A stretch of 64,000 nt of DNA from Kitasatospora purpeofusca (GTDB lineage Bacteria > Actinomycetota > Actinomycetes > Streptomycetales > Streptomycetaceae). This document shows positions 36,643 to 45,229 of this stretch, one piece after another. The notes under the pieces are model-generated. The model worked only from the letters and a program-made list of their open reading frames with translations. It was not told the DNA's origin and made no database searches. Positions within the stretch are counted from its first letter, which is position 1. Each line of letters starts with the position of its first letter. The stretch covers positions 1 to 64,000 of the forward strand of contig NZ_JODS01000010.1 of the NCBI RefSeq assembly GCF_000718025.1, written 5' to 3'. The position numbers were made by a program, and so were the translations under genes.

Positions 36643-38324
36643 GCCTGCTGACCACCCTGGCCCGGCTGGAGGCCGTCCGCGGCGGCCGCGCCGAGCCGCT
36701 GGCCACCGTCCGCCACCGGCACCTGTCGGAGCGCCCGATGGTGCTCGTCCCGCTCACCTCCGCCGGTGAGGACGGCGCCCCGCTGGCCGTACTGCTCGGC
36801 ACCGACCGGGACGCGCCGGTGCTGCACATCGTGCCGCAGCCGCTCAACCGCACGCTGCGCTCCGAGTTCCTGGCCGATCTGGCCGCCGACCTGCTGCCCT
36901 ACCTGGAGTCCTTCGGCGACGAGGTCGAACTGGTCGAGGGCTCCGAGAAGGACCCGGAGACGGGTGCGAAGTCCCCGGTGGTCCGCGAGCTGTGCGCGGA
37001 CGCGCCGCAACTGGTGGTGCCCAACACCGGGGGCGTGCGCCACCTGGCGCTGCTCGGCCGCTCGACCCGGTTCCGCCGCACCGCCGAGGACGAGGACCCG
37101 GGCCCGTTCCCGGCCCCGGCCCGGGTGCCGCTGCTCGGCCGCTGGCTGACCCACCTGGCCGAGCGCTCGGCCGTGCCCGGGTCCAGCCTGCTGCTGCCGA
37201 TGACCGGGCTGCTCGCCCGGCACTGGGCCACCGGCCAGAGCCACCTGGAGGACCAGCACCTGGCCGCCCTGCTGGCCTGGCACGCCCCGCCGGAGGGGCA
37301 GACCGGCGCGGAGGCGGCCGAGCGGGCCGAGACCGAGCGCAACGCCGAGGGCCGGCTGGTCCGACCGCCGGCCGGCCCGACCACCGACCCGGTGTTCGAC
37401 ACCAAGGTGCTCGCCCCGGCCATCGCCCGCTACGACGCGGCCGCGGCGGCCCTGCGCGAGGCCGAGGGCCCCGGCGGCGGGGACGTCGCGGCGGCCCGGC
37501 AGGCCGTCCGGGTCTCCGTCGACCGGCTGCGCGCCGTGCTGCGCGCGGAACTGCTGCCGGCCTGGCACGACGTCTGGCACGGCCTGGACCTGCTGCGGGC
37601 GCTGCCCCCGGCCGGCCACCTGGCCGAGCGCTGGACCGGCGACCGCTGGTCGTACACCGGCCACCGGGACCGGCTGGCGGCCGGGGAGCCGCCGCAGCCC
37701 CGGGTCGACGACGCCGTGACGGCCGCCCGCAAGCTCGCCCAGCGCGAGCGCGAGCAGACCAGGCTGGACGTCCAGGAGGCGCTGGACGACCCGCTGGCGA
37801 TGGCCGAGCACCGGCTCTCCGGCGAGGCGTTCAGCGGAGTGGTGACCGAGGTGGTGCCGGACTACGACACCACCGGCCGCTCCCCCAAGCCGCGCCCGCT
37901 GGTGACGGTGCGCACCGGTGACCGGCCGCACGCCGACCCGGGCCGGGAGGTGCACCGGGTCCGGGCGGCGCCCGGGCCCGAGGCCGGACCGGCGCCGGCG
38001 GCGCAGAAGGCGGTGATCGCCGCCGTCGACCCGGAGGAGGGCACCGTCACCGTACGGGTGCTGTCCGGCATGGGGCGCAAGAAGGAGCCCGAGCCGGGGA
38101 GCCTGCCCGAGCCGGGCGAGCGGGTGACCTTCACCCTGTTCGAGCTGACGGTCCGGCAGGCGGCCCCGCTGCCCGATCCGGACGACACCCCGTGGACGCA
38201 CGGCGGCCCGCCCGGGGCCGTCGTCACCGTGCTGCCGGCCGTGACCGGTACCGACTCCGGCACGGACACCCGTACCGACGCCCGTACCGACACCGGCACC
38301 GGCACCGCCGAGGACTGGGAGTGA
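36639..38324 (+). CDS. Unknown middle protein of the nuclease-helicase operon
   Basis: A 561-aa cytosolic protein with no family that I recognise. The N-terminal 200 residues are alpha/beta (PMVLVPLTSAGEDGAPLAVL, LHIVPQPLNRTLRSEFLADL). A helical, charged middle (about 270-400) follows. The region 400-530 is strand-rich (FSGVVTEVVPDYDTTGR, AVIAAVDPEEGTVTVRVLSG, ERVTFTLFELTVRQA), resembling a beta-barrel such as the 1B domain of Upf1/Dna2 helicases. The tail is a degenerate Asp-Thr repeat. It starts with ATGA overlap to the nuclease and ends 8 nt before (or overlapping a GTG of) the helicase, so all three are one translational unit. A role as linker or DNA-binding stalk for the helicase is my inference. 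Confidence 0.7.
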   Translation: MSLLTTLARLEAVRGGRAEPLATVRHRHLSERPMVLVPLTSAGEDGAPLAVLLGTDRDAPVLHIVPQPLNRTLRSEFLADLAADLLPYLESFGDEVELVEGSEKDPETGAKSPVVRELCADAPQLVVPNTGGVRHLALLGRSTRFRRTAEDEDPGPFPAPARVPLLGRWLTHLAERSAVPGSSLLLPMTGLLARHWATGQSHLEDQHLAALLAWHAPPEGQTGAEAAERAETERNAEGRLVRPPAGPTTDPVFDTKVLAPAIARYDAAAAALREAEGPGGGDVAAARQAVRVSVDRLRAVLRAELLPAWHDVWHGLDLLRALPPAGHLAERWTGDRWSYTGHRDRLAAGEPPQPRVDDAVTAARKLAQREREQTRLDVQEALDDPLAMAEHRLSGEAFSGVVTEVVPDYDTTGRSPKPRPLVTVRTGDRPHADPGREVHRVRAAPGPEAGPAPAAQKAVIAAVDPEEGTVTVRVLSGMGRKKEPEPGSLPEPGERVTFTLFELTVRQAAPLPDPDDTPWTHGGPPGAVVTVLPAVTGTDSGTDTRTDARTDTGTGTAEDWE

Positions 38325-38332
38325 TCCGGCCG

Positions 38333-39748
38333 ATGAGCAGCACCGAGCAGACCTCCCCGACCGGCGACCCCGGCGGCCCGGTCGCCGACCCGCCCGCCGA
38401 CCCGACGCCCGGGGCGGCGGCCGACGCGGCGGTGGCCCGGATCCTGGAGGCGACCGTGCGCCCGGCCGTCGGCGCGCCGCGCGGGGTCGTGGTGGACTCG
38501 CCGCCCGGGGCCGGCAAGTCGACCCTGGTGGTGCGCGCCGCCCGGGAGCTGGTGGCCGCCGGCGAGCGGCTGATGATCGTCGCCCAGACCAACGGCCAGG
38601 TGGACGACCTGGTCGACCGGCTGGCCGCCAAGGCCCCCGATCTGACGATCGGCCGGCTGCACGCGGCGGACGCCCGCCCGGGCCCCGAGGTGCTGCGCCA
38701 CGCCAATGTGACGCCCTCGGACAAGGTCGCCGAGCTCGCCGAACTGGACGTGGTGATCTCCACCTCGGCCAAGTGGCAGTGGGTGCGGACCGAGCAGCCG
38801 TGGCGGCACGCGATCGTCGACGAGGCGTACCAGATGCGCTCGGACGCGCTGCTGGCGGTGGCCCGGCTGTTCGAGCGGGCGCTGTTCGTCGGCGACCCGG
38901 GCCAGCTGGACCCGTTCACCGTGGTCGGCACCGAGCAGTGGGCGGGCCTGTCCTACGACCCCTCGGGCAGCGCGGTGGTCACCCTGCTCGCGCACAACCC
39001 GCAGATCCGGCCGCACCGGCTGCCGGTGTCCTGGCGACTTCCGGCCAGCGCGGCGCCGCTGATCTCCGGGGCGTTCTACCCGTTCACACCGTTCCGCTCG
39101 GGCACCGGGCCCGGGGACCGGCAGCTGACCGCGGCGGTGCGGCCGGACGGTTCGGCCCTGGACGCGGCCATCGACCGGGCGGCCGAGCACGGCTGGGCCC
39201 TGCTGGAGCTGCCCGCCCGGCACACCGTGCGGACCGATCCGCAGGCGGTCGCGGCGGTGGCGGCGACCGTGCGGCGGTTGCTGGACCGGGGGCTGACCGC
39301 CCACTCCGAGCAGGGGTCGACCCCGCTCACGGCGGACCGGGTCGCGGTCGGCACGGCCCACCGGGACCAGGCGGCGGCGGTCCGGGCGGCACTGACCAAG
39401 GTCGGGGTGCCGGTGGACGGGGCGGCCGGCCCGGCGGTGACGGTGGACACCGCGAACCGGCTGCAGGGCCGGGAGTACGACGTCACGGTGGTGCTGCACC
39501 CGCTCTCCGGGCGGCCGGACGCGACCGCGTTCCACCTGGAGACCGGCCGGCTTTGCGTGCTCGCCTCCCGGCACCGGCACGCCTGCATCGTGGTGGCCCG
39601 GGCCGGGATCGCGGAGCTGCTGGACGAGCATCCGGCCACCGAACCGGTGCAGTTGGGTGTCCCGGTCGCCTTCCCCGACGGCTGGGAGGCCAATCACCGG
39701 GTGCTGCACCACCTGTCCGGGCACCGGGTGCGGCTGGGCCGCTCCTGA
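38333..39748 (+). CDS. SF1 (Upf1/Dna2-like) helicase
   Basis: A 471-aa protein with ordered SF1 motifs: I SPPGAGKST (about 56-64), Ia MIVAQTNGQVDDL, II HAIVDEAYQM (D163, E164), III ALFVGDPGQLDPF, IV/V TVDTANRLQGREYDVTVV, and VI VLASRHRHACIVVAR. The GDPGQLDPF and NRLQGREYD patterns put it in the Upf1/Dna2/NAM7 group (SF1B, 5'-3'). Its short length means the accessory 1B/stalk part is missing, perhaps supplied by the preceding protein. ATG 38333 is used here; GTG 38321, overlapping the previous stop as GTGA, is in frame and equally possible. Confidence 0.85.
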   Translation: MSSTEQTSPTGDPGGPVADPPADPTPGAAADAAVARILEATVRPAVGAPRGVVVDSPPGAGKSTLVVRAARELVAAGERLMIVAQTNGQVDDLVDRLAAKAPDLTIGRLHAADARPGPEVLRHANVTPSDKVAELAELDVVISTSAKWQWVRTEQPWRHAIVDEAYQMRSDALLAVARLFERALFVGDPGQLDPFTVVGTEQWAGLSYDPSGSAVVTLLAHNPQIRPHRLPVSWRLPASAAPLISGAFYPFTPFRSGTGPGDRQLTAAVRPDGSALDAAIDRAAEHGWALLELPARHTVRTDPQAVAAVAATVRRLLDRGLTAHSEQGSTPLTADRVAVGTAHRDQAAAVRAALTKVGVPVDGAAGPAVTVDTANRLQGREYDVTVVLHPLSGRPDATAFHLETGRLCVLASRHRHACIVVARAGIAELLDEHPATEPVQLGVPVAFPDGWEANHRVLHHLSGHRVRLGRS

Positions 39749-40023
39749 GGGCGGGCGGCCCGGCCCGCCCGGCGCCGCCGGGAGCAGCGCCCGGGCCCCG
39801 CGGACGCACGGCGGGGGACGCGGTCGGGACGCGGTCGGGACGCGGTCGGCGGACGGCGGGTGCCCGGCGGACGCACGCCCCCGGCGCGTCTGCCGGGAAT
39901 AGCGCCCAGACGCGCACCGTTCCGTTACCGGCCGCCGGCGCGAGACAATGGACGGCGGCCACGACCGGGCGGCGCCCGAGCAGCTGTCGCCCGCCCCCAT
40001 CGAGCACCCGGAGGTGTCCGTCC

Positions 40024-40431
40024 ATGCCCGACCCCCAGGCGCAGGCGTCCGACCCGAGCGGCCCCGCCGCGGCGGCCGGTCCCGGTGCGGGCGCCGGTGC
40101 GGCGCCCGGCCGGCGGCAGCGTCCGGTACAGCTGCTGTTCGAGCCGCAGGCCGACGAACCGGAGCCGGAGCGCTTCTTCGACCTGGAGTCGATCGACGAC
40201 CCGGCCGAGCTGCTGCGCCGCTCCACCGAGCTGGCCCTGGCCTTCCGGGCGGCCGCGGAACGGGCGACCGACTTCCAGGCGGTCGCGGCCGCGCAGCTGG
40301 CCGATCCGCGCCGTTTCGACGCGCTGCCCGAGACCGAGATCGCGGCCCGGGCGGACTGGACCCCGGACTACGCGGCCAAGATGATCGAGTACGGCCGCGG
40401 CCTGCTCCAGCCCCGGCGGCACGAGGACTGA
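40024..40431 (+). CDS. Small conserved-looking hypothetical protein
   Basis: A 135-aa acidic protein. The N-terminal 35 residues are Ala/Gly-rich. The rest is predicted helical: RFFDLESIDDPAELLRRSTELALAFRAAAERATDFQAVAAAQLAD and DWTPDYAAKMIEYGRGLL. A GGAGG site precedes ATG 40024 with good spacing. It lies 275 bp after the helicase on the same strand and may belong to the same transcription unit. I recognise no family. Confidence 0.7.
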   Translation: MPDPQAQASDPSGPAAAAGPGAGAGAAPGRRQRPVQLLFEPQADEPEPERFFDLESIDDPAELLRRSTELALAFRAAAERATDFQAVAAAQLADPRRFDALPETEIAARADWTPDYAAKMIEYGRGLLQPRRHED

Positions 40432-40538
40432 CCCCGGCGCGGGCAGCCTTCCGGCCCGGGCCGCCGTCCGCCCCCGGACCGCCGCAACCGGCGTCCGGCG
40501 CCTCTGGCATATGCCGGAGGAAGCGGAAGGGTACGCCC

Positions 40539-41138
40539 GTGCCCGCCCCGCTGTCCGGCGAACCGGAGTTTCCCTCCCGGTCATGGCCCGGACACCCCAG
40601 GCTGCTGTCCGTGGACATCTGGACCTATCAGTCGGTGGAGTACGTGACCGTGGCCGGGGAGGCCTGGCTCGCCTCCGCCAGCGAGTACCCCCGCAGCATG
40701 CGCGCCCTCTGGGAGTCCCGGCCGTGGGCGCCCTCGGTACTGCCCTGCGGCCGGGCCTTCGACGTGATCAGCATGCCGTCGCTGTTCGGCCGCCGGGTGC
40801 TGGACGAGCTGTGGGCCTCCGGTCCCGGCTGCGGGCCGGTGGCGGTCTTCCGGGGGCGGACCCTGCTGTTCGTGCAGCCCGGGGCGGCCCCCCGACTGCG
40901 CCGGCTGCTGGCCTGGGAGGAGTGGGCCCGGGACGTGCCGCCGCTGCTCTGCCACGGCAAGGGCGACACGGTGACCGTGCCGCCGGTGCAGCGGATGGTG
41001 AACAGCCCGGACTCGCCCGGACTGGGCTCCGGGCGGTGGATCGTCGCCCCGGAGAGCCGGGAGCCGTGGCTGCCGGGTGCCTCCGTCGTCCTCTGGGCCT
41101 GCGTCCGGGCGGCCCGCGAGCCGGTCGGCGCGGTCTAG
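40539..41138 (+). CDS. Primase-polymerase-like streptomycete protein (degenerate)
   Basis: A 199-aa protein. It resembles the small streptomycete proteins often named bifunctional DNA primase/polymerase: an N-terminal EYVTVAGEAWLASASEYPRS, a core PSVLPCGRAFDVISMP, FGRRVLDELWASGPGCGPVAV, LLFVQPGAAPRLRRLLAWEEW, and CHGKGDTVTVPP. I see no acidic DxE catalytic pair of a working primase-polymerase, so it may be a regulatory or inactive member. Start GTG 40539 has GGAAGG 8 nt upstream. It follows the nuclease-helicase genes on the same strand. Confidence 0.6.
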   Translation: MPAPLSGEPEFPSRSWPGHPRLLSVDIWTYQSVEYVTVAGEAWLASASEYPRSMRALWESRPWAPSVLPCGRAFDVISMPSLFGRRVLDELWASGPGCGPVAVFRGRTLLFVQPGAAPRLRRLLAWEEWARDVPPLLCHGKGDTVTVPPVQRMVNSPDSPGLGSGRWIVAPESREPWLPGASVVLWACVRAAREPVGAV

Positions 41139-41193
41139 CCGGCCGTCCGACCCCGAGGCCGGACGGCCGCCCGGGAGGTGCGGGTATTCGATT

Positions 41194-41222
41194 TTGGCCG
41201 GACCGCGCCCCGCTGCTAGAGT
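41194..41222 (+). promoter_or_regulatory. Promoter of the first tRNA-Lys gene
   Basis: TTGGCC (41194-41199) and TAGAGT (41217-41222) are spaced by exactly 17 nt, a good vegetative streptomycete promoter about 15 bp upstream of the tRNA. Confidence 0.7.
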
Positions 41223-41237
41223 CCTCTCTGTCAGCAG

Positions 41238-41311
41238 GCGCCGCTAGCTCAGTTGGTTAGAGCAGCTGACTCTTAATCAGCGGGTCCGGGGTTCGAGTCC
41301 CTGGCGGCGCA
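41238..41311 (+). tRNA. tRNA-Lys (CTT), copy 1
   Basis: Acceptor GCGCCGC/GCGGCGC, D arm TAGCTCAGTTGGTTAGAGC, anticodon stem GCTGA/TCAGC around CTCTTAA with anticodon CTT at 41272-41274, and T arm GGGGTTCGAGTCCCT. CCA is not encoded. The 74-nt sequence is identical to the copy at 46231. Confidence 0.96.
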
Positions 41312-41318
41312 CAGACAA

Positions 41319-41354
41319 CCTGAAGGCCCCTCGCGCGAGCGGGGGGCCTTCAGG
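41319..41354. terminator. Terminator after tRNA-Lys copy 1
   Basis: CCTGAAGGCCCC and GGGGCCTTCAGG form a strong stem with a GC loop, followed by CGTTTCC. It lies between the tRNA and the convergent pgi gene. Confidence 0.8.
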
Positions 41355-41452
41355 CGTTTCCAGCACCCTCGGCGCCGCCGAAAAGCGACCGGGCCGCCGC
41401 CCGCCGGAGCGGACGACGGCCCGGAGGAGTCCGGACACCGGACCGGCGGGCC

Positions 41453-43114
41453 TCAGCGGCCGCGCAGCTCCCGGTAGCGGGCCACCAGCGCGGCGGTGGA
41501 GCTGTCCAGCTGCTCCGTGCCCTCACCGGTCAGCAGCACCGGCTCGATCCGCTTGGCGAGCACCTTGCCCAGCTCGACGCCCCACTGGTCGAAGGAGTCG
41601 ATGTTCCAGATCGCGCCCTGCACGAACACCTTGTGCTCGTAGAGGGCGACCAGCTGGCCGAGCACCGAGGGGGTCAGGGCGCCGGCCAGCACGGTGGTGG
41701 TCGGGTGGTTGCCCCGGAAGGTCTTGTGCGGGACCAGCTCGGCCGGCACGCCCTCGGCGGCGACCTCCTCCGGCGTCCGGCCGAAGGCCAGCGCCTGGGT
41801 CTGGGCGAAGAAGTTGGCGAGCAGCAGGTCGTGCTGGGCGACCAGGCCGGGCAGCAGGTCGGCGACCGGCTCGGCGAAGCCGATGAAGTCCGCCGGGATC
41901 ACCTTGGTGCCCTGGTGCAGCAGCTGGTAGTAGGCGTGCTGGCCGTTGGTGCCGGGGGTGCCCCAGACCACCGGGCCGGTCTGCCAGCTCACCGGCTTGC
42001 CGTCGCGGTCCACCGACTTGCCGTTGGACTCCATGTCCAGCTGCTGGAGGTAGGCGGTGAACTTGGACAGGTAGTGCGAGTACGGCAGCACCGCGTGCGC
42101 CTGGGCGTCGAAGAAGGCGCCGTACCAGACCCCGAGCAGGCCGAGCAGCAGCGGGACGTTCTCCTCCGGCGGGGCGGTGCGGAAGTGCTCGTCGACCAGG
42201 TGGAAGCCGTCGAGCATCTCCCGGAACGCGTCCGGGCCGATGGCGATCATCAGCGAGAGGCCGATCGCCGAGTCGTAGGAGTAGCGGCCGCCGACCCAGT
42301 CCCAGAACTCGAACATGTTCGCGGTGTCGATGCCGAAGTCCGCGACGCCCTCGGCGTTGGTGGAGAGCGCGACGAAGTGCTTGGCGACCGCCTCGGTGCC
42401 GGCGCCCAGCTCGGCGAGCAGCCAGTTCCGGGCCGAGACCGCGTTGGTGATGGTCTCGATGGTGGTGAAGGTCTTGGACGCGACGACGAACAGCGTCTCG
42501 GCGGCGTCCAGGTCGCGGACGGCCTCGTGCAGGTCGGCGCCGTCCACGTTGGAGACGAAGCGGACGTCGAGGTCACGCCGGCCGAAGGAGCGCAGCACCT
42601 CGTGGGCCATCGCGGGGCCGAGGTCGGAGCCGCCGATGCCGATGTTGACGACGGCGCGGATCCGCTTGCCGGTGTGGCCGCGCCACTCGCCGCCGCGGAC
42701 CTGCTCGGAGAAGGCGGCCATCCGGTCCAGCACCGCGTGCACGGCGGGGACGACGTTCTCGCCGTCGACCTCGATCACGGCGTCGCGCGGGGCGCGCAGC
42801 GCGGTGTGCAGGACGGCCCGGTCCTCGGTGGTGTTGATCCGGTCGCCGCGGAACATCGCGTCCCGCAGGGCGGCGACGCCGGTGGCCCCGGCCAGTTCGC
42901 GCAGCAGCGCCAGGGTCTCGTCGGTGACGAGCTGCTTGGCGTAGTCGACGTGCAGGTCGCCGACCTGGAGGGTGTAGCGGCGGCCGCGCTCCGGGTCGGC
43001 GGCGAACAGCTCGCGCAGGTGCGTGTCGCCGAACTCCTCCCGGTGCTTGGCGAGGGCGGCCCACTCCGGGGTGCGGTCCAGGGGGGTACGGGCGTCGGCG
43101 CGGGTCTCCGACAT
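41453..43114 (-). CDS. pgi: Glucose-6-phosphate isomerase
   Basis: A 553-aa enzyme that interconverts glucose-6-phosphate and fructose-6-phosphate in glycolysis and gluconeogenesis. It has the phosphate-binding IGIGGSDLGP, the sugar-isomerase segments FVVASKTFTTIET and DWVGGRYS, catalytic Glu in MESNGK, the GTNGQHAYYQLLHQG signature, and the C-terminal Lys region SFDQWGVELGKVLA. Full length. ATG 43114 is preceded by GAGGAG. It follows the Na+/H+ antiporter on the same strand after 268 bp with a hairpin between, so it is probably transcribed separately. Confidence 0.97.
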   Translation of the reverse strand: MSETRADARTPLDRTPEWAALAKHREEFGDTHLRELFAADPERGRRYTLQVGDLHVDYAKQLVTDETLALLRELAGATGVAALRDAMFRGDRINTTEDRAVLHTALRAPRDAVIEVDGENVVPAVHAVLDRMAAFSEQVRGGEWRGHTGKRIRAVVNIGIGGSDLGPAMAHEVLRSFGRRDLDVRFVSNVDGADLHEAVRDLDAAETLFVVASKTFTTIETITNAVSARNWLLAELGAGTEAVAKHFVALSTNAEGVADFGIDTANMFEFWDWVGGRYSYDSAIGLSLMIAIGPDAFREMLDGFHLVDEHFRTAPPEENVPLLLGLLGVWYGAFFDAQAHAVLPYSHYLSKFTAYLQQLDMESNGKSVDRDGKPVSWQTGPVVWGTPGTNGQHAYYQLLHQGTKVIPADFIGFAEPVADLLPGLVAQHDLLLANFFAQTQALAFGRTPEEVAAEGVPAELVPHKTFRGNHPTTTVLAGALTPSVLGQLVALYEHKVFVQGAIWNIDSFDQWGVELGKVLAKRIEPVLLTGEGTEQLDSSTAALVARYRELRGR

Positions 43115-43340
43115 CGGTGGCTCCTCGTTTCCTCGGGTGCAGATACCGGCAGGACCGGGCGGGAGGGTGTCGCGCGGCCGTGCGGGTCCTGGGGGGTGCG
43201 CCGACTCCGTTGACGGCCTTGCCCGGGGTCAGCCTATGCAACGCCGGGGGCCCCGGCGCACATTCCGTTCGTCGGCGGCCGGTCGGGGTTCCGGCTGTTC
43301 GGGCGGGCTTCGCGGGGTGTCCGTCCGGCCGTCACGGTCC

Positions 43341-43377
43341 GTCCGTCCGACCCGCCGCGGGGTCGCCCGGACGGACG
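43341..43377 (-). terminator. Hairpin downstream of the Na+/H+ antiporter gene
   Basis: GTCCGTCCG and CGGACGGAC, extended inward by ACCC/GGGT, form a stem directly after the antiporter stop codon on the minus strand. Confidence 0.55.
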
Positions 43378-43382
43378 GGCCG

Positions 43383-44966
43383 TCACTTCCGTTCGGACCG
43401 CAGGTCGAGGCCGCGCAGCACCCGGTCGACGAGTTCCGGGTCGGCGCCGGGCTCGGCGCGGGCGACCAGCATCTCGCGCCGGGAGGCGGCGATCATCTCC
43501 TGTTCGACGCTGTGCGCCGCGCGCCACTGGGCGAGCCGCAGCTTGGCCTCGCTGGCCTCCTCCTCGGCGTAGTTCTCGGGGCAGAGCCGGGCCAGCCGGT
43601 CGTGCTGACGGTCCCGCAGGCGGTCGGCGACCTCGGCGGGCAGCTTGTCGGCCTCCTCCAGTTCGCCGAGCCGGCGCAGTCCGGCCTTGGCGGCCCGCCA
43701 CCACAGCAGCCGGACCTCCTGCTCGTGCCGGTCGTGGTCGATGTCGAGGTGCAGCCGCTTGGCCATCCAGGGCAGGGTGAGGCCCTGGACCAGCAGGGTG
43801 AAGAGCACCACGCTGAAGGCGATGAAGACCAGTCGGCCGCGTTCTGGGAAGGGCTCGCCGGTGTCGACGGTGAGCGGGATCGCGAGGGCCAGGGCGACGG
43901 TGGCGACCCCGCGCATCCCGGACCACCAGAGCACCACGCTCTCCTGCCAGCTGATCGGGGTGTCCTCCTCGGAGTCGGCCCGCAGCCGCCGGGAGAGCCA
44001 GCCGGCCGGGAGCAGCCAGAGCAGCCGGACCGCCACCACGACGGCGATCACCACGGCGGCGTCGCCGAGCATGCCGGTCCAGCCGGAGCCGGCCTCCTTG
44101 AGGACGGTGGCGAGTTCGAGGCCGATCAGGCCGAAGGCGACGCCGGTGATGAGGATCTCGACGATCTCCCAGAAGGCGTTGCCGACCAGCCGGTAGGCGA
44201 CGGCGTCGGCGTCGGCGGCCCGTTCGGCGAGGTAGAGGCCGCAGACGACCACGGCGAGCACGCCGGAGCCGTGGATCTCCTCGGCCAGGCTGTAGGCGGC
44301 GAACGGCACCAGCAGGTTGAGCGCGACCTGCTGGGTGGGGTCCTCCAGGTAGTTGGCGAGCTTGGTGTTGGCCCAGCCGAGGGCGACGCCGATGACGACC
44401 GCGAGCACGGCGGAGAGCACGAAGCGCAGCACGGCGCCGCCGCCGGAGAAGTCGCCGCCGACCACGGCGTCGATGGCGAGCGAGTAGACGACGATCGCGG
44501 TGACGTCGTTGAACAGGCCCTCGCTCTCCAGGATGGCGACCAGCCGGCGGGGCAGTCCGACGCTGCCGGCCACCGCGACGGCGGCGACCGGGTCGGGCGG
44601 GGAGACCAGGGCGCCGACGGCGATGGCGGCGGCGATCGGCAGGCCGGGCAGCAGCCAGTGCACGGTGCCGGCGACGGCCACGGTGGTGACCACGACCAGG
44701 GCGACGGCGAGCAGCAGGATGGAGCGGATGTTGGCCTTGAAGTAGCGGACCGAGGAGCGCCGGGCGACGGCGAAGATCAGCGGTGGCAGGACCAGCGGCA
44801 GGATCAGCTCGGGTTCGATCGCGATGTCCGGGATCTGCGGGATCAGCGCCATGGCGATGCCGAGCAGGGTCATCAGGACCGGCTGCGGCACCCCGGTCCG
44901 GCGGGCCAGCGGCATGGTCACCACGGAGGCGAGCAGCACCAGGAAGAGCAGGGGCAGCTGGCCCAC
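43383..44966 (-). CDS. CPA1 family Na+/H+ antiporter
   Basis: A 527-aa membrane protein with about twelve transmembrane segments and a 130-residue charged cytosolic tail. Family marks are LVSPPDPVAAVAVAGSVGLP (the conserved Asp region), ILESEGLFNDVTAIVVYSLA (the ESLLNDG-like motif), and VLWWSGMRGVATVALALAIP. It exchanges cytosolic Na+ or K+ for external H+ to control pH and salt. I chose GTG 44966 because AGAGGA precedes it and the first helix starts right after; translation upstream is Arg-rich and unlike a membrane protein. Confidence 0.92.
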   Translation of the reverse strand: MGQLPLLFLVLLASVVTMPLARRTGVPQPVLMTLLGIAMALIPQIPDIAIEPELILPLVLPPLIFAVARRSSVRYFKANIRSILLLAVALVVVTTVAVAGTVHWLLPGLPIAAAIAVGALVSPPDPVAAVAVAGSVGLPRRLVAILESEGLFNDVTAIVVYSLAIDAVVGGDFSGGGAVLRFVLSAVLAVVIGVALGWANTKLANYLEDPTQQVALNLLVPFAAYSLAEEIHGSGVLAVVVCGLYLAERAADADAVAYRLVGNAFWEIVEILITGVAFGLIGLELATVLKEAGSGWTGMLGDAAVVIAVVVAVRLLWLLPAGWLSRRLRADSEEDTPISWQESVVLWWSGMRGVATVALALAIPLTVDTGEPFPERGRLVFIAFSVVLFTLLVQGLTLPWMAKRLHLDIDHDRHEQEVRLLWWRAAKAGLRRLGELEEADKLPAEVADRLRDRQHDRLARLCPENYAEEEASEAKLRLAQWRAAHSVEQEMIAASRREMLVARAEPGADPELVDRVLRGLDLRSERK

Positions 44967-45229
44967 GGGGAGGTCCTCTCGACGGCGGGCGGATGGTCGA
45001 ACGCGGATGCGAGCCGGACTGCGGACGCGGATGCGTACCGGAGCACGGACCCGGACATGGCCCGGGCCGCCGTCGAGGATAAATCTGACAATGATCTCAA
45101 CTCGGGCGACACGCCGGAGCGGGGTTGACCTCAAGCGCGCTTCAGATTCGATGATCGGAGCCTCGCGGTTCGGACCGACAGGCCGCGGCACCCGGCACGA
45201 CCCGACAGCACGTGACAGGAGCGCCCGGC

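Noticed and set aside
38260..38315. Short tandem repeats at the end of the 561-aa protein considered as a separate element
   Set aside because: They are in frame and encode a degenerate Asp-Thr tail; nothing suggests a mobile or regulatory element.
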